DNA of 64,000 bases from Spirochaetales bacterium Spiro_10 (GTDB lineage Bacteria; Spirochaetota; Spirochaetia; Treponematales; Treponemataceae). Below the pieces are notes generated by a model, which made no database searches, was not told the DNA's origin, and worked only from the letters and a program-made list of their open reading frames with translations. Shown here in pieces: positions 50,462-57,819 of the stretch (position 1 is the stretch's first letter; every line of letters starts with the position of its first letter). The stretch spans positions 35,692 through 99,691 of the forward strand of contig LVBL01000019.1 of assembly GCA_001604405.1 (NCBI GenBank), written 5' to 3'. The translations under genes were made by a program, and so were the position numbers.

Positions 50462-52267
50462 ATGACAGACCCCCGTCTCATCCGCAATTTTTGCATTGTC
50501 GCGCACATTGACCACGGCAAGTCCACCCTGGCCGACCGCCTTATCGAGAAGGCGAAGGTGATCGACGAGCGGTTTTACCACGCCCAGATGACGGACAATA
50601 TGGATATCGAGCGGGAGCGCGGGATCACGATCAAGAGCCAGGCGGTGACCATTCCGTACACGGCCAAGGACGGCGTCAAGTACCTGCTGAACTTCGTCGA
50701 CACGCCGGGACACGTCGACTTCACCTATGAGGTTTCCCGGGCCATAGCCTCGTGCGAGGGCGCCCTCCTTCTTGTCGACGCGTCGCAGGGCGTCGAGTCG
50801 CAAACCCTCTCGAACATGTACCTCGCCCTCGAGCACAACCTGGAGATACTCCCGGTCATCAACAAGATCGACCTTCCCGCCGCGGACTTGCCGGGAACCC
50901 TGAAGCAGATTGAGCACGACCTCGGACTCGATCCCGACATCGCCGTTCCGGTTTCTGCAAAGCACGGCACGGGCGTCGACGAGCTTTTCGAGGCGATCGT
51001 CGCGCGGGTTCCTCCTCCCGTCGGGGACGCGAACGACGTGCTTCGCGCGCTTATCTTCGACTGCCATTACGACTCGTATCGGGGCGTCGTCATCCACATT
51101 CGCGTGTTTTCCGGCACGATCCGCCCGGGCCAGACGATCCGCTTCATGAACTCGGAATCCGAATACAAGGTCGAGGAAACCGGGATTTTCATACTCAAGC
51201 TCGTTCCCGCGGACGAACTCGCGGCCGGTGACGTCGGCTATATCATCGCCGGGATCAAGACGATAGAGGACGTTCGCGTCGGCGACACGATAACGGGCGC
51301 CGACCGCCCATGCGCGACCGCCCTTCCCGGCTTCAAGGAAGTCAAGCCCGTCGTGTTCTCGTCCATATACCCGATGGACACGAACGATTACGAGGAGCTG
51401 CGCGACTCGATCGAGAAGCTCAAGCTGAACGACGCGAGCCTCACTTGGGAGAAGGACTCGTCCATCGCCCTCGGTCACGGCTTCCGCTGCGGATTTCTCG
51501 GACTCCTGCACCTGGAGGTCGTCCAGGAACGCCTCGAGCGCGAATTCGACCAGTCGGTCATCTTCACCGCTCCCTCCGTCGCCTATCGCATCCTGCTCAG
51601 GAACGGCGAGACCTTCGTGTGCGACAACCCGGCGAACTATCCCGACGAGGGAAAGATCGAGAGCGCCGAGGAACCGTACATCAAGGCGAGCATCATCACG
51701 CCCGCGACGTATCTCGGAAACATCATGTCCCTGTGCGTGGAGAAACGCGGGATTCAGACGAACATGCAGTATCTCGACGTGAAGCGCGTGGAGATCTCCT
51801 ATGAAATGCCGCTCTCCGAGGTGCTTTTCGATTTCTACGACCGGCTCAAGAGCATCAGCCGCGGGTATGCATCCTTCGACTACGACGTCATCGGCTTCAA
51901 GCCGACCGACCTCGTCAAGATAGACATACTGATCAACGGCAAGCCCGTCGACGCGCTGTCTCAGCTGTGTTTCCGGGGAAACGCGTACGACAAGGCGCGG
52001 CACGTGTGCGAACAGCTCAGGGAAGAGATCACGCGGCAACAGTTCAAGATCGCCATACAAGGGGCGATCGGAAGCCAAGTGATAGCCCGCGAGACGGTGA
52101 ACGCGCTCCGCAAAGACGTCCTGGCGAAATGCTACGGCGGCGACATCACCAGAAAGAGAAAGCTCCTTGAAAAGCAGAAAGAGGGAAAGAAGCGGATGAA
52201 GATGGTCGGCGACGTCGAGTTGCCGCAGTCCGCGTTTCTCGCCGTCCTCAAGACGAAAGAGAACTGA
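50462..52267 (+). CDS. lepA: Elongation factor 4 (LepA)
   Basis: Ribosome-associated GTPase that acts on stalled or misassembled ribosomes. 601 residues: G1 AHIDHGKST, G2 RERGITIKSQAV, G3 DTPGHVDF, G4 NKIDLP, domain II VFSGTIRPGQ, and the LepA-specific C-terminus (KLPQSAFLAVLK-like VELPQSAFLAVLKTK) with RLKSISRGYASFDYDV. Standard length. The last 20 bases overlap the end of the convergent DUF115 gene. Confidence 0.97.
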   Translation: MTDPRLIRNFCIVAHIDHGKSTLADRLIEKAKVIDERFYHAQMTDNMDIERERGITIKSQAVTIPYTAKDGVKYLLNFVDTPGHVDFTYEVSRAIASCEGALLLVDASQGVESQTLSNMYLALEHNLEILPVINKIDLPAADLPGTLKQIEHDLGLDPDIAVPVSAKHGTGVDELFEAIVARVPPPVGDANDVLRALIFDCHYDSYRGVVIHIRVFSGTIRPGQTIRFMNSESEYKVEETGIFILKLVPADELAAGDVGYIIAGIKTIEDVRVGDTITGADRPCATALPGFKEVKPVVFSSIYPMDTNDYEELRDSIEKLKLNDASLTWEKDSSIALGHGFRCGFLGLLHLEVVQERLEREFDQSVIFTAPSVAYRILLRNGETFVCDNPANYPDEGKIESAEEPYIKASIITPATYLGNIMSLCVEKRGIQTNMQYLDVKRVEISYEMPLSEVLFDFYDRLKSISRGYASFDYDVIGFKPTDLVKIDILINGKPVDALSQLCFRGNAYDKARHVCEQLREEITRQQFKIAIQGAIGSQVIARETVNALRKDVLAKCYGGDITRKRKLLEKQKEGKKRMKMVGDVELPQSAFLAVLKTKEN

Positions 52268-53888
52268 CGGGCGGGAGGAACTCGGACGCCCGGATCTCGA
52301 GCATCTTGAGGAAGTACTCCGTCTCGACGCGGACGCGGTTGAGGAAGCCCTGGCTTGCCGACGGTCCCGCGTGGCCGTCGGGGAAGTGCAGGTAGAGGTA
52401 GTCGAGTTCGGCTATCGCCTCCAGTGGGTTTCCTCCCGCTGCCGCTCCCGTGAGCATGGCGCGCAAGTCCCGGAGCCGTTCCCGTTCGCCCGAAAGAAAG
52501 CGCGCCGCCCGTTCCCCGATTCCCGCGTCACCTCCGCCTTCCATGCATGCGTTTTCGGACCGGACGTCCCGTCCCGAAACCAGCCCGGACGCCTCCTCAA
52601 GGCTCAAGTAGGGGAACCCGTTCTCGAGTCCCGCTTCCCCGAGATCGTATATGCCGCGCCGGCCCGAGAACGCGTCCCGGCAGAGCGCCGCGTAGCCGGA
52701 AAGAACCGGGTCAGTGCGCGCGAAACCGTTCTTCTTTCCGGCGGCGGCGAAGACCCCGGAGGCGAAGGCGTTCGCGGCCATGCCGGCCGGCGCGAGACGC
52801 GTCGAGGCGGCGCGGTCGGCGAGGGACGCGACCGCGTCCCTCGCGTGGGTGAACCCGCGACCCCAGGAGAAGTCGAGTCCCGCGAACAGAATCGGCGTGC
52901 CGGCGCGCGCGAGAACGGACGCGAGCCATATCGCGGAAAGACCGACCGAACCGAGACGCGGGGCCTCGACGGGCGCGAGGGAGAACGAAGCGAAACGGTC
53001 AAGGAACCGCGAGGGCGCGTATCTCGTGTGAAAGAACGAGACGTCCCCGCCCGCGCAACGGATCGCCTGGGGCCGTGCGGTCATGTCCGCGAACACCGGG
53101 ATGCGGGAGTCCCTGAAACCGACGAACGCGCGCTCTATCCAGTATTGCGACTCGAGCACGACGACCGCGTCGGGGACAAGGCCTGACGCGCGAAGCGCCG
53201 GCAACGCGGTGTCGACCGCGAGTATGAAAAACGACGCGCGGTTGGCCCTCGCGAACGGCAGGGTGGCGTCCAGCGATGGGCCGGCGCAGGCGACGAAGAC
53301 GGCTTTCCCGACGGAACCGGGAACGACGCGTTTCGCCTTTGGGAGGAATCCCGCGTTGACGAGGAGATTCCGTGCGAAGCCGCGGCCCAATCGCATCAGG
53401 ATGACGCGGTTTTTCCAGTAGGTTCCGATTATCGAGTCTATGGCCCGTATCGAGCTTTCCCACAGTTCGGGATCGAGGGACGAGCCGGCCGAAAGGTCTA
53501 TGCGCGCGCATCTTCTGAAGGGGAACCCGGGAAGCCGTTCGACCGCGCCGCAGAGGTCCGCGACGGTGTCCGGTCTGACGAACCGTATGCGGGAGTCGTC
53601 GTGTATGTCGTCCGGGATCGCCGACTCCGAAAGGGCGTGGAGGGCGGGATCGAAATCCGCGCACAGGACAAAGGAACGTTCGGGAAGCCGGGACAACAGT
53701 TCGCGCAATCCGTAGCCGAGGAGGGGAGACGGGCAGATCACGAGGGTCTCTGCGAGGTAGGCGGTTTGGCGTGCGGTCAGCGAGGGAACCCTCGCGGGAT
53801 CCCTCTCGGAATACAGGAAACGGTCTCGATATCGGACGGTCAGGCCCTTGCCGGTTTCAACCAGCGAGGGCCGCGTTTCCCCGTTCAC
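52248..53888 (-). CDS. DUF115 / MptE-like protein (Maf-type)
   Basis: A 546-residue protein with the pattern of the DUF115 family (6-hydroxymethylpterin pyrophosphokinase MptE-like, also called Maf motility accessory factors): AVFVACAGPSLDATLPFA, FFILAVDTALPALRASGLVPDAVVVLESQYW, VFADMTARP, GSVGLSAIWLASVLARAGTPILFAGLDFSW near the middle. Maf proteins of this type transfer nonulosonic acids to flagellin in some bacteria; spirochaetes carry several. No flagellar gene is near. The start is GTG; it is two bases from the SurA-like stop, so the two genes may be co-translated. Convergent overlap with lepA. Confidence 0.8.
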   Translation of the reverse strand: MNGETRPSLVETGKGLTVRYRDRFLYSERDPARVPSLTARQTAYLAETLVICPSPLLGYGLRELLSRLPERSFVLCADFDPALHALSESAIPDDIHDDSRIRFVRPDTVADLCGAVERLPGFPFRRCARIDLSAGSSLDPELWESSIRAIDSIIGTYWKNRVILMRLGRGFARNLLVNAGFLPKAKRVVPGSVGKAVFVACAGPSLDATLPFARANRASFFILAVDTALPALRASGLVPDAVVVLESQYWIERAFVGFRDSRIPVFADMTARPQAIRCAGGDVSFFHTRYAPSRFLDRFASFSLAPVEAPRLGSVGLSAIWLASVLARAGTPILFAGLDFSWGRGFTHARDAVASLADRAASTRLAPAGMAANAFASGVFAAAGKKNGFARTDPVLSGYAALCRDAFSGRRGIYDLGEAGLENGFPYLSLEEASGLVSGRDVRSENACMEGGGDAGIGERAARFLSGERERLRDLRAMLTGAAAGGNPLEAIAELDYLYLHFPDGHAGPSASQGFLNRVRVETEYFLKMLEIRASEFLPPVSSLSS

Positions 53889-53890
53889 GT

Positions 53891-55357
53891 TTAGTTGAGA
53901 AAGTTCTCGAGGTAGGTCTTCATGAAATTGTCTTCCAGCCGATCGCTCTTGAGGAAGGCATCCGAGAGTGTTTTCTGGGACCAGCCCGAGGAGTAATAAT
54001 TATAGAAGACGGGCGACGTCTCGACGATTTGCGCGTCCGCCGCCTTTTCCTCGGCCAGTTGCAGTACGACGACCGCGTTGCCGAGAAGCACCGGCTCGGA
54101 AACCTCGGACGGGCCGAGCGAGAAGGCCGTACTCAGGAACGCCTCGCTTCGAGCCGCGGCGGAAAGCTCGGGCGCTCCCTCGACGGGAACGGGCGCGAGG
54201 ATCTCGACGTTGCCGTAGTTGATGGCGAACGGAGCCGTAGTCTTCTTTACGATTCCCTCGGCCTTGCACGCCTCGTCGAAGCCGATGCTCCGCGCGGACG
54301 CCGAGAAGGCCTTGGCCTTCGCCATGAACCAGTCCTCGATCTTGCCGCGCTCTTTCTTGTTCATATACTCGCGCACCGCGGCGAGGGTTCGCGCGTCGCC
54401 GAAAGAGGGTTCTTCGGGGGCGGCGTCGCATCGCACGATGGCCCAGGAGGTTCCCGCCTTGACGACGCGGCTCAGGGAACCGGGCGCGACCGAGAGGACG
54501 GCGTCCAGGTCGGCGGCGTCGGTGAAGAGCTCGTTGACGTCGTGGCGGTATCGTTTGCTCAGTTTGCCGGCCGCGTCGGTGCCGCTGCGGGTCGAATGCG
54601 TGCTTACCGCGTCGTCGAAGGCGATGTCGCCCTTCGCGAGGGATTTGGCCACCTTCTGGGCGACGGCTTCCTCGTCGAAGGTGAGGAGGGACAGCGAATG
54701 CCGCGCGAAGAGGGCCGCGTTGGCCGAGCCGAACGAGGCAACCTCGGAATCGGGGAACGAGGCGGTATCGAAGCTCGCGTACGCGAAGCTCCGCTCCGGT
54801 CCCGTCATGGACTTGATGAGGTCGGTTTCGCGCGAAGAGGTCTTCAATCCGAAGAAGCCGTCGCTCGTGCCGAAGATGTCGTCGACGTACCGCTGAGCGG
54901 TGAGTTCCTCGGTCAGGGTCGCGCGCCTGGCGGCACGTGTGAGTTCGGGCGTGTTTTCGTACTGCTTGGCCGAGTACTTGCCGTTTTGGTCAAGGTAATA
55001 CTTGACGAGGTATTTGTTGAGGATGGTGTCGGGGACGGAATAGTCGGCTTTTTTGAGCTCGTCGAGCATCGCGAGCCTGAGGACGGACGCGGTAAAGGCC
55101 GATTGCATGATCTGGTAGGAGGAGAACTGGTTGATCTCCTGGCCGCGGCTTTTCATTTCCTCGGATATAGCCTCGACTTGCCTGAGGAAAAAACTGTCCT
55201 GCAGGTATTGTATGGGCTTTCCGTTCCAGGTTCCGAACGTAAGTATCTTGTTCGAGGCATTGCCGCCGAAGGCCGGTATGAACACGAACGCGATGACGGA
55301 CAAAACGAGGATAAAGACCGCGCCCCCAAAAAGGAGCTTTTGTTTAATCTCTGGCAT
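53891..55357 (-). CDS. SurA/PpiD-like periplasmic chaperone (peptidyl-prolyl isomerase-type)
   Basis: A 488-residue protein with one N-terminal TM helix (LLFGGAVFILVLSVIAFVFI) and a SurA_N-like helical region (SYQIMQSAFTASVLRLAMLDELKKADYSVPDTILNKYL). The middle and C-terminal parts suit a parvulin-related segment (AVSTHSTRSGTDAAGKLSKRYRHDVNELF, VLSVAPGSLSRVVKAGTSWAIVRC), but the active-site pattern is not clear, so isomerase activity is uncertain. Its likely task is folding of outer-membrane proteins. A good promoter precedes it, and GGGAAGGAA lies before the ATG, so unlike most units here it has a leader. Confidence 0.78.
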   Translation of the reverse strand: MPEIKQKLLFGGAVFILVLSVIAFVFIPAFGGNASNKILTFGTWNGKPIQYLQDSFFLRQVEAISEEMKSRGQEINQFSSYQIMQSAFTASVLRLAMLDELKKADYSVPDTILNKYLVKYYLDQNGKYSAKQYENTPELTRAARRATLTEELTAQRYVDDIFGTSDGFFGLKTSSRETDLIKSMTGPERSFAYASFDTASFPDSEVASFGSANAALFARHSLSLLTFDEEAVAQKVAKSLAKGDIAFDDAVSTHSTRSGTDAAGKLSKRYRHDVNELFTDAADLDAVLSVAPGSLSRVVKAGTSWAIVRCDAAPEEPSFGDARTLAAVREYMNKKERGKIEDWFMAKAKAFSASARSIGFDEACKAEGIVKKTTAPFAINYGNVEILAPVPVEGAPELSAAARSEAFLSTAFSLGPSEVSEPVLLGNAVVVLQLAEEKAADAQIVETSPVFYNYYSSGWSQKTLSDAFLKSDRLEDNFMKTYLENFLN

Positions 55358-55393
55358 ACGATTTCCTTCCCGAGTCTATATATGGTAAAAATC

Positions 55394-55422
55394 AGAGTAT
55401 CATGCTGGCTTTCCGCTGTCAA
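55394..55422 (-). promoter_or_regulatory. Promoter of the SurA/PpiD-like gene
   Basis: Minus strand: TTGACA (55417-55422), 17-base spacer, TACTCT (55394-55399). It stands back to back with the tRNA-Asp promoter. Confidence 0.65.
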
Positions 55423-55435
55423 CGCAAGCGGGATA

Positions 55436-55464
55436 TTGACATGTTTTGGTTTCTTGGCTATAGT
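55436..55464 (+). promoter_or_regulatory. Promoter of tRNA-Asp
   Basis: TTGACA (55436-55441), 17-base spacer, TATAGT (55459-55464); twelve bases to the tRNA 5' end. Confidence 0.85.
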
Positions 55465-55476
55465 GCTCAACGTAAC

Positions 55477-55550
55477 GGGGGCGTAGCGAAGCTGGTTATC
55501 GCGCCGGCCTGTCAAGTCGGAGATCGCGGGTTCAAGCCCCGTCGCTCCCG
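55477..55550 (+). tRNA. tRNA-Asp (anticodon GTC)
   Basis: Acceptor GGGGGCG/CGCTCCC; anticodon stem CCGGC/GTCGG with loop CTGTCAA, anticodon GTC; discriminator G. No encoded CCA. Confidence 0.93.
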
Positions 55551-55554
55551 CATT

Positions 55555-55584
55555 AGCCCGCTTTAATCAGCGGGCTTTTTTTTT
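55555..55584 (+). terminator. Terminator of tRNA-Asp
   Basis: Perfect 7-bp stem AGCCCGC/GCGGGCT, eight-base loop, then a T run. The tRNA-Pro that follows therefore needs its own promoter; the 84-base gap has an 8-bp inverted repeat (CAGGATCC 55592-55599 / GGATCCTG 55621-55628) but no convincing hexamers. Confidence 0.88.
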
Positions 55585-55668
55585 GCCGCAGCAGGATCCA
55601 TGAAAGCGGCGATATACAACGGATCCTGATAACATAGAGGTCGATATTCCCATGAATGTCGGCCATTA

Positions 55669-55740
55669 CGGGCAGTAGCGCAGGGGTAGCGCGCTTGGTT
55701 CGGGACCAAGAGGTCGTGGGTTCAATTCCCACTTGCCCGA
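55669..55740 (+). tRNA. tRNA-Pro (anticodon CGG)
   Basis: Acceptor CGGGCAG/TTGCCCG; anticodon stem CTTGG/CCAAG with loop TTCGGGA, anticodon CGG; T arm GTGGG-TTCAATT-CCCAC; discriminator A. No CCA. Its 3' end is copied 197 bases downstream. Confidence 0.93.
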
Positions 55741-55972
55741 AAAACCGCACGTCAAAGACGTGCGGTTTTTTTATTTGGGCAAGTGGGAATTGGCAGCGAA
55801 GCTACGAGCCATTGATCGTGAGGAAGCGCCGACCGGGAGGGAGGAAGAGGCGGCAGGATGCCGCCGGAAGCTTCCGAGCGCGGCCTGGAGCGAGCCGACA
55901 GGAGGTCGGCGAGCGGAGGGAATTCCCACTTGCCCGAAAAACCGCACGTCAAAGACGTGCGGTTTTTTTATT
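55724..55972. repeat. Duplicated tRNA-Pro 3' end and terminator (52-bp direct repeat with 145-bp insert)
   Basis: Bases 55724-55775 and 55921-55972 are identical over 52 bases: T-stem half, acceptor 3' strand and whole terminator. The 145 bases between them begin with GGGCAAGTGGGAATT (55777-55791), the exact inverse of the first 15 bases of the second copy, and hold GC-rich text with short inverted repeats (GGCGGCA/TGCCGCC) and no gene. The layout resembles an attachment-site duplication or a small palindromic element, too short to encode an integrase. Confidence 0.85.
55741..55772 (+). terminator. Terminator of tRNA-Pro
   Basis: Perfect 13-bp stem (55741-55753 with 55757-55769), AAA loop and a run of T. 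A second identical copy stands at 55938-55969, where the beta-helix gene ends from the other side; the A-run on the plus strand lets it work in both directions. Confidence 0.9.
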
Positions 55973-57599
55973 GGGGAGTCGGAAACTCGTTGCCCTCGAA
56001 CGTCGCCCCCGTGAGGTATATGCGCTCGATATCGTCGCAGAAACGTTCTGTACGGTTGCCCTCGAACGAACAGCCCGTCAGCCGTATGTTTCGGCAGTCG
56101 ACGTCGACCGCGAAGAGGGCAGAGCCCCAGTTCTCCGCGAAGACGCAACCGGCGAACGTCACGTGATCCGAGTCGCGGATGGAGACCAGGTCGAACTCCC
56201 CGGTTGTCCTGAAGGTCGTGTCGGTAAAGGTAAGATCGCCCGAACGCGATATCTCGGCAAGTCCGTACGTGCAGTCGCGAACGACGCAGCGGTCCAGCGT
56301 GAGTCCGTTCGTGCGCTCTATGCCGAGTCCGTAGGTTCCGCTGCCGTAGAGTTCACAGTCGGAAATGCCGATACGCTCGCTGTTCGCGAAACGGAGCACG
56401 CCGCCGAGGCAGTGTCCCGGTTCCGTGTGGCCGAAGGTTATCCCGGAAAGGCTGATATCCGAACATGTCTCGAACGAGAATACCCACCCGTATTTCGGGG
56501 AGATCAGTATCGACGCGGCCCCTCCCCCGATGATCGTCAGGTTCGAGACCGCCTTGATGACCGGGCAAAGGCCGTCGTACTCGTCGACCCAGACGATGTT
56601 TTTGTTTTTTACGTTGTACCCCTTGCTGATGTCGTACACCCCCGGCGCGAGCCTGATGACACGGTCGGTGCCGATCGCCTGCATGAGTTCGGTGACGTTA
56701 TTTACCGTGATGACGCGCCTGTCGTCGGTCGCGGGTTTGACGCCAAGACACCTGAGGGCCTGGCCGGAGGCCCCCTCGATCGCCGTTCCCGCCGACCGGT
56801 ACGACTCGGTTGAGCCGGAAAGTATGGTTCCCGTCGCGACGTTCACGAGATTCATGGAGAGGAGCCAAACCCCTCCTTCCTGCGAGATGGTGGAAAGGAG
56901 GATCGCGTCGGCCTCGGTGAGCTTGACTATCCTTGAGCGGGTCGCCTTGTTCGACATGTCGGAGAGCGATACGCCGCGTTCTCCGAGAGCCCTGTTTCGG
57001 GACTCCCCCGACACGGCCCGGAATCCGTCCGCCCCGCTGACGGAGGAGAGGATCACGCCGCTGACGGCTGTGGCAAGCGATTTCTCCGCCCCGTTCGCGA
57101 CGCAGTCCGCGACGAGCACGAGTTTCCGCGACAGGGAGTCGACTAGGCCCGAGGGCTCGACCTCGACGGAGCTTACCGCGACGAGGCGCGCGGTGGAAAC
57201 CTCGATGGCCTTCATCCGGAGGAGATTCCGCTCGTCGATCGAGCAGGACACGATCACCTGGGCCCCGAGCATTTGACCTATCGATTGCGCGGATTCGTCG
57301 CTGACGTCTCCGGAAAGCTGGAAGTCGAGTTCATCCTTGACGAGTTGTATGTCGCTTCTCTCGACGACGACGAGCTTGCGTTCGCCGACGAAGGCGAAGA
57401 CCGTCTCGGAGAGCACGTAATCGGCAAGACGCGAGGTGGGCGCCTGGCAATGCAGGACGGCGACGACCGTGTCCTTTGCCAGGGACGACGAAAGAGCGGA
57501 TACGGAACGGCTGATTGCCCGGTCAAGCGGAAGGGATTCCGCATGGACGGGCATGATCGAAAGCAGGAAGGGTATGAGGGCGACGCGCCATTTTTCCAT
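55968..57599 (-). CDS. LpoB/CsgG-like domain fused to a right-handed beta-helix, exported
   Basis: A 543-residue exported protein (signal peptide MEKWRVALIPFLLSIMPVHAES). Residues about 40-130 match the LpoB/CsgG-like fold: VVAVLHCQAPTSRLADYVLSE, FAFVGERKLVVVERSDIQLVKDELDFQLSGDVSDESAQSIGQMLGAQVIVSCSI. Residues about 300-540 form a right-handed parallel beta-helix with repeats of about 22-24 residues (IGISDCELYGSGTYGLGIERTNGLTLDRCVVRDCTYGL). LpoB activates a penicillin-binding protein in E. coli; beta-helices bind or cut sugars, so this might act at the wall. The stop codon lies in the second copy of the 52-bp repeat. It has its own promoter, and GAGGA before the ATG. Confidence 0.8.
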   Translation of the reverse strand: MEKWRVALIPFLLSIMPVHAESLPLDRAISRSVSALSSSLAKDTVVAVLHCQAPTSRLADYVLSETVFAFVGERKLVVVERSDIQLVKDELDFQLSGDVSDESAQSIGQMLGAQVIVSCSIDERNLLRMKAIEVSTARLVAVSSVEVEPSGLVDSLSRKLVLVADCVANGAEKSLATAVSGVILSSVSGADGFRAVSGESRNRALGERGVSLSDMSNKATRSRIVKLTEADAILLSTISQEGGVWLLSMNLVNVATGTILSGSTESYRSAGTAIEGASGQALRCLGVKPATDDRRVITVNNVTELMQAIGTDRVIRLAPGVYDISKGYNVKNKNIVWVDEYDGLCPVIKAVSNLTIIGGGAASILISPKYGWVFSFETCSDISLSGITFGHTEPGHCLGGVLRFANSERIGISDCELYGSGTYGLGIERTNGLTLDRCVVRDCTYGLAEISRSGDLTFTDTTFRTTGEFDLVSIRDSDHVTFAGCVFAENWGSALFAVDVDCRNIRLTGCSFEGNRTERFCDDIERIYLTGATFEGNEFPTPQ

Positions 57600-57628
57600 G
57601 TATTCCTCACGATTTTACGGATTTTTCC

Positions 57629-57658
57629 ATTCTGAGCCACGAACGCGGGTTTTGTCAA
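57629..57658 (-). promoter_or_regulatory. Promoter of the LpoB-like/beta-helix gene
   Basis: Minus strand: TTGACA (57653-57658), 18-base spacer, CAGAAT (57629-57634), about 30 bases before the ATG. Confidence 0.55.
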
Positions 57659-57741
57659 CGTATGCCAAATGTCCGGACCGGTAGAATCTCGAAGGGGTCG
57701 GGGCTATCGTTCCCGGCACTCGTCCGGGTGCGGGTTGCGGC

Positions 57742-57770
57742 TTGATTTTTCCCGGCAACGAGGGTAGACT
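57742..57770 (+). promoter_or_regulatory. Promoter of the phosphotransferase gene
   Basis: TTGATT (57742-57747), 17-base spacer, TAGACT (57765-57770); leader of about 42 bases to the ATG at 57820. Confidence 0.55.
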
Positions 57771-57819
57771 GTGCTTTGTGCGGTTAAAACGCATTAAATC
57801 GGGCTATCAAAGAGTGTAC

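Larger units (their letters stand above)
57600..57819. other. Divergent promoter region of the beta-helix and phosphotransferase genes
   Basis: 220 bases with no gene. Apart from the two promoters listed I see nothing more in it. Confidence 0.6.

Noticed and set aside
55656..56813. Plus-strand open frame starting at tRNA-Pro and running opposite the beta-helix gene
   Set aside because: It spans a tRNA and repeats and lacks any domain; the minus-strand gene has a signal peptide and two folds.
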